Positions 16,741 through 25,711 of a stretch of DNA of 64,000 nt are shown here, in pieces; the first letter of the stretch is position 1; every line of letters starts with the position of its first letter. The translations under genes and the position numbers were made by a program. The stretch lies in NCBI RefSeq assembly GCF_042653925.1, contig NZ_JBHSFQ010000010.1, positions 1 through 64,000 of the forward strand. Reading direction: 5' to 3'. The notes below the pieces were generated by a model. That model was given only the letters and a program-made list of their open reading frames with translations, was not told the origin of the DNA and searched no databases. Origin of the DNA: Nocardiopsis_B mangrovi. Lineage in GTDB: Bacteria; Actinomycetota; Actinomycetes; Streptosporangiales; Streptosporangiaceae.

Positions 16741-18216
16741 CTAGGGTCGCCCGGCGACCAGCGGCCCGTTGTCGGGGGTGCCGCAGTTCTTCTCCAGGAG
16801 GTACTTGCCTCGGGAGTCCTCGTCGACCTCGATGGGGTAGACGCCGTCGAAGCAGGCCCGGCACAGCCGGTCCTTGGGTACCTCGGTGGCCGTCACCAGC
16901 TCGTCGAGCGGGATGTAGGCCAGGGAGTCGGCGCCGATGGAGTCGCGGATCTCCTCGGTGGAGAGGTTGCCCGCGATCAGCTCCGCCCGGGTGGCGAAGT
17001 CGATGCCGTAGTAGCAGGGCCACATCACGGGCGGGCTGGAGATGCGCACGTGCACCTCGGCGGCGCCGGCCTCGCGCAGCATGCGCACCAGGGCCCGCTG
17101 GGTGTTGCCCCGCACGATGGAGTCGTCGACGACGACCAGCCGCTTGCCGCCGATCACGTCGCGCAGCGGGTTCAGCTTGAGCCGGATGCCGAGCTGGCGC
17201 AGGGTCTGGCTGGGCTGGATGAAGGTGCGCCCCACGTAGGAGTTCTTCACCAGGCCCTGGGCGAACGGGATGCCGCTGCCCTCGGCGTAGCCCACCGCGG
17301 CGGGGGTGCCGGACTCGGGCACCGGGATCACGAGGTCGGCGTCGGCCGGGTGCTCCTTGGCCAGGCGGCGCCCGACCTCGACCCGGGTGGTGTTGACGTT
17401 GCGGCCGGCGATCGTGGTGTCGGGGCGCGCGAGGTAGACGTATTCGAAGAGGCAGCCCTTGGGCGCGGCCTCGGCGAAGCGGCGCGAGCGCACCCCGCGA
17501 TCGTCGATGGTCAGCAGCTCGCCGGGCTCGATCTCGCGGACGAAGGTGGCGCCGACGATGTCGAGGGCGGCGGTCTCGCTGGCCACCACCCAGCCGCCGT
17601 CGAGGCGGCCCAGGACGAACGGGCGGATCCCCTGGGGGTCGCGGGCCGCGTACAGCGTGGTCTCGTCCATGAAGACGAGCGAGAACGCCCCCTGCACGAG
17701 GGGCAGCAGCTCCATGGCCGCTTCCTCGGTGCTGCGGTCGGGGTTGTCGGCCAGCAGGCTGGTGAGGACCTCGGTGTCGGTCGTCGCGCCGCGGCGGTCG
17801 CCGGGCAGCATCGCCGCGAGTTCCGGGGTGTTGATGAGGTTGCCGTTGTGGCCGAGGGCGAGGCCGCCGTCGCGCGCCGTGTAGAAGGTCGGCTGTGCGT
17901 TCTCCCACACCGGCGACCCGGTGGTGGAGTAGCGGCAGTGGCCGATGGCCAGGTGCCCGCGCAGGGAGTCGAGGATGGCCTCGTTGAAGACCTGGGAGAC
18001 GAGCCCCATGTCCTTGTAGACGACGATGCGCTCGCCATCGCTCAGGGCGATGCCCGCGGATTCCTGGCCGCGGTGCTGTAGCGCGTAGAGGCCGAAATAG
18101 GTGAGCTTGCTGACTTCTTCGCCGGGAGCCCAGACCCCGAACACTCCGCAGGCGTCCTGCGGTCCGCGTTCGAGTGGATCGATGTCCGTGGTGAGCCGGC
18201 CGTCGGGTTGCGACAC
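16741..18216 (-). CDS. purF: Amidophosphoribosyltransferase
   Basis: First committed step of purine synthesis: PRPP plus glutamine to phosphoribosylamine. 491 residues. The Ntn glutaminase domain carries the nucleophile Cys in DACGVFG (about residue 23), which must be freed by removing the N-terminal extension. The C-terminal phosphoribosyltransferase domain has the PRPP loop LVVVDDSIVRGNTQRALVRM. Several Cys (GHCRYS, RLCRACFDG, EKNCG) fit the [4Fe-4S] type of enzyme. GTG start. Pairs with purM downstream. Confidence 0.97.
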   Translation of the reverse strand: MSQPDGRLTTDIDPLERGPQDACGVFGVWAPGEEVSKLTYFGLYALQHRGQESAGIALSDGERIVVYKDMGLVSQVFNEAILDSLRGHLAIGHCRYSTTGSPVWENAQPTFYTARDGGLALGHNGNLINTPELAAMLPGDRRGATTDTEVLTSLLADNPDRSTEEAAMELLPLVQGAFSLVFMDETTLYAARDPQGIRPFVLGRLDGGWVVASETAALDIVGATFVREIEPGELLTIDDRGVRSRRFAEAAPKGCLFEYVYLARPDTTIAGRNVNTTRVEVGRRLAKEHPADADLVIPVPESGTPAAVGYAEGSGIPFAQGLVKNSYVGRTFIQPSQTLRQLGIRLKLNPLRDVIGGKRLVVVDDSIVRGNTQRALVRMLREAGAAEVHVRISSPPVMWPCYYGIDFATRAELIAGNLSTEEIRDSIGADSLAYIPLDELVTATEVPKDRLCRACFDGVYPIEVDEDSRGKYLLEKNCGTPDNGPLVAGRP

Positions 18217-18389
18217 ACCACCAGCTTAGTGCCTGAACGTCGGTAACGGGTCAGGAGGGGCGGGAACCGGTGGCCGGCCGGCGGGAGGGGCCGGTGCCAG
18301 CCCCGGCGGCAGGCCCGCCCCCGCGGCGGGTGGCGGCGGGTGCGGAGGCGAGTGTGATCTTCTGCGCAGCCCCGGGGGCCGCGCGGGTG

Positions 18390-18857
18390 TCAGGGCGGCG
18401 GCCAGAGCGGGAGCAGCGGGCCGAGGTCGGCGCGCACCCCGCTGGCGGCGACCTCGTGCGCGGTGACCGCGTCGCCCCACTCCCGCCGTCCCCCCGCCAG
18501 CGCGAGCCAGGTGACGGGATCGGTCTCGACGACGCCCGGCGGGGTCCCGCGCGTGTGCCGGGGGCCTTCGATGACCTGGACGGCGCCGTACGGCGGCACG
18601 CGCACCTCCAGGCTGTGCCCGGGGGCGCGCTGGGCCAGTTCGGCGAGGGTGCCGCGGACCGCGGCGCGCACCGCCGCGCGGTCGGGGTCCAGGCCGCGGT
18701 CGCGGGCGCGCAGGACCGCGGCCGTGCACGCGGAGAGGACCGGGGACGGCCGGTCGGGCCCCGTGTAGGCGGGCTCGCCGAGGGCGGTGAGCTGGGCGTC
18801 CAGTGCGGTGCGCAGGGCCGCGTGCCGCCGTTGGGCGGGGGTCGTCTTGGCCGGCAT
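18390..18857 (-). CDS. Sterol-carrier-family protein
   Basis: 155 residues of the bacterial SCP2-like family often found next to purF in actinomycetes. The C-terminal half (SLEVRVPPYGAVQVIEGPRH, then TDPVTWLALAGGRREWGDAV) is the SCP-2-like fold region. The N-terminal half is helical (AQRRHAALRTALDAQLTAL). No catalytic motif is visible; a lipid-binding role is assumed from the fold only. Same strand as purF, 173 bases upstream of it. Confidence 0.75.
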   Translation of the reverse strand: MPAKTTPAQRRHAALRTALDAQLTALGEPAYTGPDRPSPVLSACTAAVLRARDRGLDPDRAAVRAAVRGTLAELAQRAPGHSLEVRVPPYGAVQVIEGPRHTRGTPPGVVETDPVTWLALAGGRREWGDAVTAHEVAASGVRADLGPLLPLWPPP

Positions 18858-19432
18858 GCCCCGACCCTACCGGGGACCGGCCGGCACCGACCTGTTCCGA
18901 TCCTGAGCTGCGGATACGGTCCGGTGACGGTCGTCAGAAGGAGGTTGCCCCGAGGCCATCACGGGGGGAAACTGTCGCGGGAGGCAACATGTCCGGACAC
19001 GGGGGTGAACGCCCGATGTCGATCGCAGCCGGGGCGGCGGCCGAGTGCGCCGGCCGCCCGGTGCAGCCGTTGGCGGTGCGGTCGCCCGGAGGGGGTGCGC
19101 GGCGGGCCGGAGGGCGGCCGGGGGGCGCGACGCCCGGTGCTCTAGGTTTTACTGTGCTCCGCGCCGCGTTCCGCGCGTCCGCGGTGGCCGGGGCGGGCCG
19201 CCGGATCCAGGATCCGGCAATGGCGGCCGGGACCGGCCTGGTTAGGATGAATATTCCGCTGCGTCGGCATTGGACTGTTGTCGCGCGGTGCACGTGGACA
19301 AGGAGTGAATCGCCACCGGGGTCGCGGCGCCGGGGTGCCGCAGGGCACGACCATGTCCGCATGGTGACCCATTTGCCCGATTTGTGCCCATAACATCCTC
19401 ACGGACGATCAAACGCACTTCGGGAGATAGAT
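18858..19432. other. Non-coding region upstream of the PhoU-like/pit pair
   Basis: Divergent region between the sterol-carrier gene and the phosphate genes. An open frame starting at about 18989 behind GGGAGG has no recognisable features and I leave it uncalled. A perfect palindrome lies at 19200-19218. I found no clear PHO box here, in contrast to pstS. Confidence 0.5.
19200..19218. repeat. Palindrome GCCGGATC-CAG-GATCCGGC
   Basis: Perfect 8-bp arms with a 3-base centre, about 215 bases upstream of the PhoU-like gene and followed by GTTAGGATGA, a possible -10 region. Operator or small hairpin; cannot be decided. Confidence 0.4.
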
Positions 19433-20050
19433 GTGCGCCTGCGCCTGACCCCGCGTGATGACACCTACTACGAGATGTTCGCCGACTCCGCGAACAATCT
19501 GGTCATCGCCGCACGCCTGCTGGTCGAACTCATCAGCGACGGCGCCGACCGTGATGCCATCACCGAGAAGATGCGCGCCTGCGAGCACGCCGGTGACGAG
19601 CGGACCCACGCCATCATGCGGCGCCTCAACGAGAGCTTCATCACCCCCTTCGACCGCGAGGACATCTACCGCCTCGCCTCCTGCCTCGACGACGTCATGG
19701 ACTCCATGGAGGCCGCGGTCGACCTCATCGGCCTCTACGGGCTGGAGCGGCTGCCCAAGGGCATCATCGACCAGGTGGAGGTCCTGGAGCGCGCCGCCGA
19801 GCTGACCGCGCAGGCGATGCCGCGGCTGCGCTCGATGAAGGACCTCACCCGCTACTGGATCGAGATCAACCAGCTGGAGAACCAGGCCGACCAGATCTAC
19901 CGGCGACTGCTCGCCCACCTGTTCAGCGGCGAGTACGACGCCCTGACCGTGCTCAAGCTCAAGGACGTCATCGAGGAGCTGGAGACCGCCGCCGACGCTT
20001 TCGAGCACGTCGCGAACACGGTCGAGAGCATCGCGGTGAAGGAATCCTGA
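19433..20050 (+). CDS. PhoU-like DUF47 protein (Pit accessory)
   Basis: 205 residues, all helical, DUF47/PhoU-like family. Such proteins sit beside Pit transporters and are thought to modulate them at the membrane; this one lies 27 bases upstream of pit. Typical blocks are DDTYYEMFADSANNLVIAA, CEHAGDERTHAIMRRLN, TPFDREDIYRLASCLDDVMD and IKDVIEELETAADAFEHVAN-like repeats near the C-terminus. The start is GTG behind GGGAGAT. It is not the classical PhoU of the Pst system, which is not in the window. Confidence 0.92.
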   Translation: MRLRLTPRDDTYYEMFADSANNLVIAARLLVELISDGADRDAITEKMRACEHAGDERTHAIMRRLNESFITPFDREDIYRLASCLDDVMDSMEAAVDLIGLYGLERLPKGIIDQVEVLERAAELTAQAMPRLRSMKDLTRYWIEINQLENQADQIYRRLLAHLFSGEYDALTVLKLKDVIEELETAADAFEHVANTVESIAVKES

Positions 20051-20077
20051 CCCCGCCCACGGAGCCCGACCCACACC

Positions 20078-21079
20078 GTGTCCCCTGAGACCGCCATCCT
20101 GTGCGCCGTCGTGCTGGCGGCGCTGGTGTTCGCGTACACCAACGGCTTCCACGACGCGGCGAACTCGCTGGCGACCGCCGTCTCCACCCGCGCCCTCACG
20201 CCCCGCGCCGCCGTGACCATGGCCGCCGTCATGAACCTGATCGGCGCCTTCCTGGGCGAAGGCGTGGCCCGCACCATCGGGCGCGACATCATCGCCCCGC
20301 CGCACGGCGCCGACGGCCTGGCGGTGCTGCTGGCGGCCCTCATCGGCGCCATCGCCTGGAACGTCGCCACCTGGTACAAGGGCATGCCGTCCTCGTCGTC
20401 CCACGCCCTGGTCGGCGGCATGATCGGCGCCGCCCTTGCGTCGGCGACCACCGTCGAGTGGACGGGGGTCGCGATCAACTTCGCGCTGCCGATGGTCGTG
20501 TCGCCGCTGATCGGCGGCGTGGTCGGCTACCTGGTGATGCTCGCGATCCTGTGGGGCTGCCGCAACACCAGCCCGCGGCGCGTGGGCCGCAAGTTCCGCC
20601 TCGCCCAGAGCGTGTCCGCCGCGGCCATGGCCCTGGGCAACGGGCTCCAGGACGCCCAGAAGACCATGGGCGTGCTGGTGCTGGCCCTGGTCACCACCGG
20701 CTACCAGAGCACCTACGACCTGCCCCCGTGGGTGGTGGTGTCCGCGGCGGTGGCGATGTCGCTGGGCACCCTGACGGGCGGCGGGCGGATCATGCGCACC
20801 CTGGGCCGGCGGATGATCCAGCTCGACGCCCCCCGGGGGTTCGCCGCCGAGAGCACCGTCGCCGTGGTCTCCTACGCGACCTCGTTCATCTGGCAGGTGC
20901 CGATCTCCAGCACCCACACCATCACCTCGGCGATCGTCGGCGCCGGCGCCACCCGCCGCCTGTCGGCCGTGCGCTGGGGCGTCGCCGGCGACATCGTGGG
21001 CGTCTGGCTCATGACCCTGCCCGGGGCCGCGGCCATCGCGGCCGCCGCCTACGGAGCGCTGGTCCTGCTGACGGGCTGA
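20078..21079 (+). CDS. pit: Low-affinity phosphate transporter PiT
   Basis: Proton/metal-phosphate symporter in the cytoplasmic membrane, 333 residues, about ten membrane segments. The PiT signature appears in both halves: FAYTNGFHDAANSLATAV near the N-terminus, and GNGLQDAQKTMGVLVLAL with ISSTHTITSAIVGAG later; the SSSSHALVGG loop is also typical. The start is GTG. Forms an operon with the DUF47 gene before it. It converges on pstB across a strong hairpin. Low-affinity uptake here beside the high-affinity pst operon suggests joint phosphate management. Confidence 0.95.
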   Translation: MSPETAILCAVVLAALVFAYTNGFHDAANSLATAVSTRALTPRAAVTMAAVMNLIGAFLGEGVARTIGRDIIAPPHGADGLAVLLAALIGAIAWNVATWYKGMPSSSSHALVGGMIGAALASATTVEWTGVAINFALPMVVSPLIGGVVGYLVMLAILWGCRNTSPRRVGRKFRLAQSVSAAAMALGNGLQDAQKTMGVLVLALVTTGYQSTYDLPPWVVVSAAVAMSLGTLTGGGRIMRTLGRRMIQLDAPRGFAAESTVAVVSYATSFIWQVPISSTHTITSAIVGAGATRRLSAVRWGVAGDIVGVWLMTLPGAAAIAAAAYGALVLLTG

Positions 21080-21130
21080 CCCGTCCCGGCGTCCGATCCC
21101 CGGGCCACGTCCCTGAACGCCCCCTGAAGC

Positions 21131-21170
21131 GCGACGGCGCGCGCCCCGGACCCGGGGCGCGCGCCGTCGC
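21131..21170. terminator. Bidirectional terminator, pit / pstB
   Basis: A perfect 17-bp stem (GCGACGGCGCGCGCCCC with its complement) and loop GGACCC between convergent pit and pstB. Very stable, no U tract. Confidence 0.8.
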
Positions 21171-21184
21171 GGCGCGGAGGACCA

Positions 21185-21964
21185 TCACCCGAAGCGGCCG
21201 GTGATGTAGTTCTCCGTCTCCTTCTTCTCGGGCTTGGTGAAGATCTTGTTGGTCTCGCCCATCTCGATCAGCCGGCCGGGCTTGCCGGTGCCGGCGAGGT
21301 TGAAGAACGCCGTCTGGTCGCTCACCCGCGCCGCCTGCTGCATGTTGTGGGTGACGATGACGATCGTGAAGCTCTCCTTGAGCTTCGAGATCAGGTCCTC
21401 GATCGCCAGCGTGGAGATCGGGTCCAGCGCCGAGCAGGGCTCGTCCATCAGCAGGACGGCCGGCTCCACGGCGATGGCGCGGGCGATGCACAGGCGCTGC
21501 TGCTGCCCGCCCGACAGGCCGGCGCCCGGCTTGTTCAGCCGGTCCTTGACCTCTTCCCACAGGTTGGCGCCGCGCAGCGACCGCTCCACGAGCTCGTCGG
21601 CCGCCTTCTTGGTCATGCGCTGGTTGTTCAGCTTGGCGCCGGCGATCACGTTGTCGTAGATCGACATGGTGGGGAACGGGTTAGGGCGCTGGAAGACCAT
21701 CCCGATCTCCCGGCGGACCGCGACCGGGTCAACGTCGGGGCCGTAGATGTCCATGTCGTCGAGGAGCACCTTGCCCTGCACGCGGGCGCCGGGCGTCACC
21801 TCGTGCATGCGGTTGAGGGTGCGCAGGAAGGTCGACTTGCCGCAGCCCGAGGAGCCGATGAACGCGGTCACCGACCGGGGCTCGATGGTCATCGAGACGT
21901 CCTCGACGGCCATGAAGTCGCCGTAGTACACGTGCAGTCCGGAGACATCGATGCGTTTGGCCAC
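21185..21964 (-). CDS. pstB: Phosphate ABC transporter ATPase
   Basis: Energises high-affinity phosphate import. 259 residues. Walker A GSSGCGKS (37-44), LNRMHEVTPGARVQG and VFQRPNPFPTMSIYDN (typical PstB), signature LSGGQQQRLCIARA, Walker B VLLMDEPCSALD, and IVIVTHNMQQAARVSD. GTG start. Last gene of the minus-strand pstSCAB operon, 53 bases after pstA, ending at a convergent terminator. No phoU follows pstB, unlike enterobacteria. Confidence 0.97.
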   Translation of the reverse strand: MAKRIDVSGLHVYYGDFMAVEDVSMTIEPRSVTAFIGSSGCGKSTFLRTLNRMHEVTPGARVQGKVLLDDMDIYGPDVDPVAVRREIGMVFQRPNPFPTMSIYDNVIAGAKLNNQRMTKKAADELVERSLRGANLWEEVKDRLNKPGAGLSGGQQQRLCIARAIAVEPAVLLMDEPCSALDPISTLAIEDLISKLKESFTIVIVTHNMQQAARVSDQTAFFNLAGTGKPGRLIEMGETNKIFTKPEKKETENYITGRFG

Positions 21965-22017
21965 TGGAATGTCCTAGGAGAGTCGGAGAGGAGCGGGTGG
22001 GCGGGCGGGGCGGGCGC

Positions 22018-23127
22018 TCATCGGCCCGCCCTCGGGGCGAAGAACCGCGAGACCAGCCGGGCGGTGAGGAACAGCAGCATCACCACGAGGATCAGGGTGA
22101 GGGCCGCGGCCCACGCGCGCTCCTCGGCGAAGACGCCGGCGTCGCCCGAGGAGCCCATGGCCCGGACCTGCTGGTAGATGAACACCGGAAGGCTCATCAT
22201 TTGTCCCTCGAAGAGGTTGCCGTTGATCCGGGTCGAGGCGATGCCCGCGGTGAGGATCAGCGGGGCGGTCTCGCCGATGACGCGCGCCAGGGCCAGCATG
22301 ATCCCGGTCGTGATCCCGGCGATCGCGGTCGGCAGCACCACCTTCACGATGGTCAGCCACTTGGGTACGCCCAGGGCGTAGGACGCCTCGCGCAGTTCGT
22401 CGGGGACCAGCCGGAGCATCTCCTCGCTGGAGCGGACGACGACCGGGATCATCAGCACCGACAGGGCGATCGCGCCCGCCGCGCCGTTGGTGTTGCCGGG
22501 CCCGAAGATCATCATCCACAGCGCCACGACGAACAGGCCCGCGACGATCGAGGGGATGCCGGTCATGACGTCCACGAAGAACGTGATCGCCTGCTTGAGC
22601 CGGCCCTTGCCGTACTCCACCAGGTAGATCGCCGTCATCAGGCCGATCGGCACCGAGATCAGCGCCGCGAACCCGGTGATCGCCAGCGTTCCCACGATCG
22701 CGTGGTAGACGCCCCCGGCGTCCATGCTGGGGATCACACCGTTCATCGACACGGTGAGGAAGTAGCCGTCGAACCGGCGCAGCCCGTTGACCAGGACCGT
22801 CCACAGCAGCGACACCAGCGGCACCATGGCCACGGCGAAGCAGCAGTAGACGATCCCGGTGACCAGGCGGTCGACGGCCTTGCGGCGGTTCTCGACGATC
22901 GTCGACGCGATGCCGATCCCGGCCAGGTACACCAGCGCCGTCAGCACGGCGAGCGCGGCCGGGTGGAAGGCGTTCACGGCGTACAGCAGGCCGCCCACGA
23001 CGGCGGCGGAGACCGTGAGCAGCGCCGCGGGGAAGAACCGCGGCAGCGAGCCGGTGAGCAGCCGGGCGGCGTCCGGGCGCGGGGCGCCGGAGGGGCCCGC
23101 CGGCGGTGTGGTGGTCGTGGTGGTCAT
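22018..23127 (-). CDS. pstA: Phosphate ABC permease PstA
   Basis: Membrane subunit of the phosphate importer, 369 residues, longer than usual because of an N-terminal part with extra membrane segments before the permease core. The core has TVSMNGVIPSMDAGG, the permease loop EASYALGVPKWLTIVKVVLP and ARVIGETAPLILTAG, where conserved charged residues face the phosphate path. The ATG directly abuts the pstC stop (no gap), so the two are coupled. Confidence 0.95.
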   Translation of the reverse strand: MTTTTTTPPAGPSGAPRPDAARLLTGSLPRFFPAALLTVSAAVVGGLLYAVNAFHPAALAVLTALVYLAGIGIASTIVENRRKAVDRLVTGIVYCCFAVAMVPLVSLLWTVLVNGLRRFDGYFLTVSMNGVIPSMDAGGVYHAIVGTLAITGFAALISVPIGLMTAIYLVEYGKGRLKQAITFFVDVMTGIPSIVAGLFVVALWMMIFGPGNTNGAAGAIALSVLMIPVVVRSSEEMLRLVPDELREASYALGVPKWLTIVKVVLPTAIAGITTGIMLALARVIGETAPLILTAGIASTRINGNLFEGQMMSLPVFIYQQVRAMGSSGDAGVFAEERAWAAALTLILVVMLLFLTARLVSRFFAPRAGR

Positions 23128-24090
23128 CTAGGAGAACTCCTTGCGCCGCGCGACGATGAAGCGCGCACCCATGTTGACGGCCAGGGTGATCGCGAAGAGC
23201 ACCAGCCCGGCGGCGATCAGCGCGGACACGCCGTAGCCGGTGGCCTCGGGGTATTGCAGCGCGATGTGCGCCGCGATGGTCTGGTTGCCGCTCTGGAGCA
23301 GGAACGGGGAGATGACCAGGGCGGGGGACAGGATCATCGCGACCGCCATGGTCTCGCCCAGCGCGCGGCCGAGGCCGAGCATCGCGCCGCCGATGACGCC
23401 GGGGCGCCCGAACGGCAGTACCGCCATGCGGATCATCTCCCAGCGGGTGGCGCCCAGGGCGAGGGCCGCTTCGCGGTGGGCCTGCGGGACCTGGTGGAAC
23501 ACGTCGCGCGACATGGCGGTGATGATCGGCAGGATCATCACGGCCAGGACGATGCCGGCGCTGAGCATGGTCCGCCCGGTCGCCGACACCGGGCCGGCGA
23601 ACAGCGGGATCCACCCGAGGTAGGTCTCCAGCAGCCCGTAGAACGGCCGGAGCTGGCCGACCAGGTAGACGACGCCCCAGAGGCCGTAGACGACGCTGGG
23701 GATGGCCGCCAGCAGGTCCACGATGTAGCCCAGCAGCGAGGCCACGCGGCGGGGCGCGTAGTAGACGATGAACAGCGCGATGCCGATGGCGACCGGGGTC
23801 GCCAGGACCAGCGCGATCGTGGCGGCCAGCACCGTGCCGAAGGCCAGCGCGGCGACGCCGAACGCGGGCGTCTCACGGGTGCTGGCGTTCCATTCGGTGG
23901 TGGTGAAGAAGTTCGCCGTGTTCGCGCGCAGCGAGTCCACCGACTGGATGATGAGGAACGCTGCGACGCCCGCCAGGATCACCAGGATCAGCACGCCCGC
24001 ACCTCGGGCGCTGTTGGTGAAGACGACGTCGCCCATCCGACGCTTGCCCTTGGGGATGCGGGCCGTCGCGGACGAGTCCGTGGTGGTCAT
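23128..24090 (-). CDS. pstC: Phosphate ABC permease PstC
   Basis: Second membrane subunit, about 320 residues, six core segments. LLAAIPSVVYGLWGVVYLV, the permease loop EAALALGATRWEMIRMAVLP and GLGRALGETMAVAMIL are diagnostic. The ATG (MTTTDSSATARIPKGKRR) has GGAG upstream; the open frame continues further up but without similarity. It follows pstS after 265 bases, which contain a weak hairpin that may reduce readthrough from the more highly needed binding protein. Confidence 0.95.
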   Translation of the reverse strand: MTTTDSSATARIPKGKRRMGDVVFTNSARGAGVLILVILAGVAAFLIIQSVDSLRANTANFFTTTEWNASTRETPAFGVAALAFGTVLAATIALVLATPVAIGIALFIVYYAPRRVASLLGYIVDLLAAIPSVVYGLWGVVYLVGQLRPFYGLLETYLGWIPLFAGPVSATGRTMLSAGIVLAVMILPIITAMSRDVFHQVPQAHREAALALGATRWEMIRMAVLPFGRPGVIGGAMLGLGRALGETMAVAMILSPALVISPFLLQSGNQTIAAHIALQYPEATGYGVSALIAAGLVLFAITLAVNMGARFIVARRKEFS

Positions 24091-24306
24091 GTTTAGCGAC
24101 TCCGGTCGAAATCGGTCAAGATCAGGGTCTGCCCGCGGGAGGCGGCGCCGACCGCGCCGGCGGCAAGGGGTGCCGCCCGCCCGACCTGCGTGCCTGACGC
24201 GCGGTGACGGCGCCCCGTACATTCTGAAGCCTGCCCGGGGACGGCGCCGCCATGCCGGGCGGGGCCGGGGGAGTGGACCCCCGAAACGCCGCTAAGGGCG
24301 GGGCCT

Positions 24307-24320
24307 GCACCCATTGGTGC
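24307..24320 (-). terminator. Weak hairpin between pstS and pstC
   Basis: GCACC-CATT-GGTGC, extendable with mismatches, about 36-49 bases past the pstS stop. A partial terminator or mRNA-stabilising hairpin here would explain more pstS than pstC product. Inference from position. Confidence 0.35.
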
Positions 24321-24355
24321 GGACCCCACCCGAGCGGAGATCGGTAGCCGGTCGA

Positions 24356-25468
24356 TCAGGCGCCGGCCGAGATCTGGTCGATGGTGGCCTGGATCGCGTC
24401 CCGCGTCTCCTGGGAGAGCGGGGCGGAGCCGGCCTCGTCGGCGGCGGCCTGCTGGCCGCTCTCGCTGTTCACGTAGCTCAGGAAGCTGCGAGCCAGATCG
24501 GCGTCGGCCTGCTCGGCGTACTCCAGGCAGGCGACCTCGTAGGAGACCAGGACGATCGGGTAGACGCCGGCCTCTTCGGTGGTGTAGTCGAGCTCGATCG
24601 CGTGGTCGTTCTCGGTGTTGGCCTCGCGGGCCGGAGAGGCGTCCACGATCGCGGCGGCGGCCTCGGGGCTGTACTCGACGAACTCGTCGCCCACGCCCAC
24701 GGCCGCGGTGCCCAGCTCACCCACGTGAGAGGCGTCCACGTAGCCGATGGTGCCCTCGCCGCCCTCGATGGCGCTCACGACACCGGAGGAGCCCTGGGCC
24801 GCTTCGACGGGGTCGATCGGCCAGTCGCCGCTGACCTCGTGCGGCCAGGCGTCGGCCGCGGCGGCGGCCAGGTAGGCCGCGAAGTTCTCGGTGGTGCCGG
24901 ACTCGTCGGAGCGGTTCACCGGGACGATGTCGCTGTCGGGCAGCTCGACATCGGGGTTGTCCGCGGCGATCGCCTCGTCGTTCCACGTGGTGATCTCCTG
25001 GTTGAAGATCCCCGCGATCACCTCGGGCGAGAGGTTGAGGGAGTCGATGCCCTCCAGGTTGAACGCCACCGCGATCGGGGCGACGTAACCCGGGAGGTTC
25101 ACGACCTCGGACCCGGCGCAGCGCTCGGTCGCCTCGGCGGTCTCCTCCTCGTCCAGCGCGGCGTCGGAACCGGCGAAGGCCACCGCGCCGTCGATGAACT
25201 GGGAACGCCCGGAACCGGAGCCCACGGAGTCGTATTCGAGAACGGCGCCCTCGCAGGCGCCCTCCCACGCGGCCTTCCAGGCCGCCATGGCGTTCTCCTG
25301 GGAGCTGGCGCCGGCGCCGGAAAGGGTGCCGCCGCCCTCGGCACACTCGACGTCGGCGGCTGCCGGCCCGTCGGCGGGGTCGACCGCCTGGTCACTGCCG
25401 CAGGCCGAGAGCGCAAGAGTGCCGGCGAGCGCCACCCCTGCGAACGTGCCGTACTTGGAGAGCTTCAC
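24356..25468 (-). CDS. pstS: Phosphate-binding lipoprotein PstS
   Basis: Periplasmic-side phosphate receptor, 370 residues. Lipoprotein signal VKLSKYGTFAGVALAG with lipobox ALSAC. Phosphate-contact motifs are LSGAGASSQENAM, YDSVGSGSGRSQF, FAGSDAAL and VNRSDESGTTENF. The GTG start follows AAGGA; the frame is open further upstream but the lipoprotein signal fixes the start. First gene of pstSCAB, preceded by PHO boxes, so it should be induced by PhoP when phosphate is short. Confidence 0.96.
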   Translation of the reverse strand: MKLSKYGTFAGVALAGTLALSACGSDQAVDPADGPAAADVECAEGGGTLSGAGASSQENAMAAWKAAWEGACEGAVLEYDSVGSGSGRSQFIDGAVAFAGSDAALDEEETAEATERCAGSEVVNLPGYVAPIAVAFNLEGIDSLNLSPEVIAGIFNQEITTWNDEAIAADNPDVELPDSDIVPVNRSDESGTTENFAAYLAAAAADAWPHEVSGDWPIDPVEAAQGSSGVVSAIEGGEGTIGYVDASHVGELGTAAVGVGDEFVEYSPEAAAAIVDASPAREANTENDHAIELDYTTEEAGVYPIVLVSYEVACLEYAEQADADLARSFLSYVNSESGQQAAADEAGSAPLSQETRDAIQATIDQISAGA

Positions 25469-25569
25469 AGCCCCGTTGTCCTTCCTCTGGACTTCGTCAC
25501 CTTTGGGCGAGTCCATCCGATGACCTCGCCGAATGTGACGGTAGGTAGATGAAGTGACCAGCTCTCCCG

Positions 25570-25602
25570 ATAAGGATGAACGCAAGGTGAACGACGGTGA
25601 GG
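25570..25602 (-). promoter_or_regulatory. PHO box, three 11-bp direct repeats
   Basis: On the minus strand CCTCACCGTCG, TTCACCTTGCG and TTCATCCTTAT run head to tail, matching the actinobacterial PhoP consensus (GTTCACC every 11 bases). The last unit ends about 100 bases before the pstS start. Confidence 0.75.
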
Positions 25603-25635
25603 GTACGGCGGAAGGGAAGGCGGCCCTCTGATGGA

Positions 25636-25657
25636 TGTGAGGTGAACCACGTGAAAG
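25636..25657 (-). promoter_or_regulatory. Second PHO box, two 11-bp repeats
   Basis: On the minus strand CTTTCACGTGG and TTCACCTCACA, again with GTTCACC-like heads at 11-base spacing, 33 bases upstream of the first cluster. Confidence 0.6.
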
Positions 25658-25711
25658 TCACGCCGACACGCCGTGTGCCACCTGGCTCCGTGACCCGCGA
25701 TGTGCGATCTG

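Noticed and set aside
18989..19393. Open frame behind GGGAGG upstream of the PhoU-like gene
   Set aside because: A plausible start, but the translation is low-complexity Gly/Ala/Arg without similarity and it runs through the 19200 palindrome.
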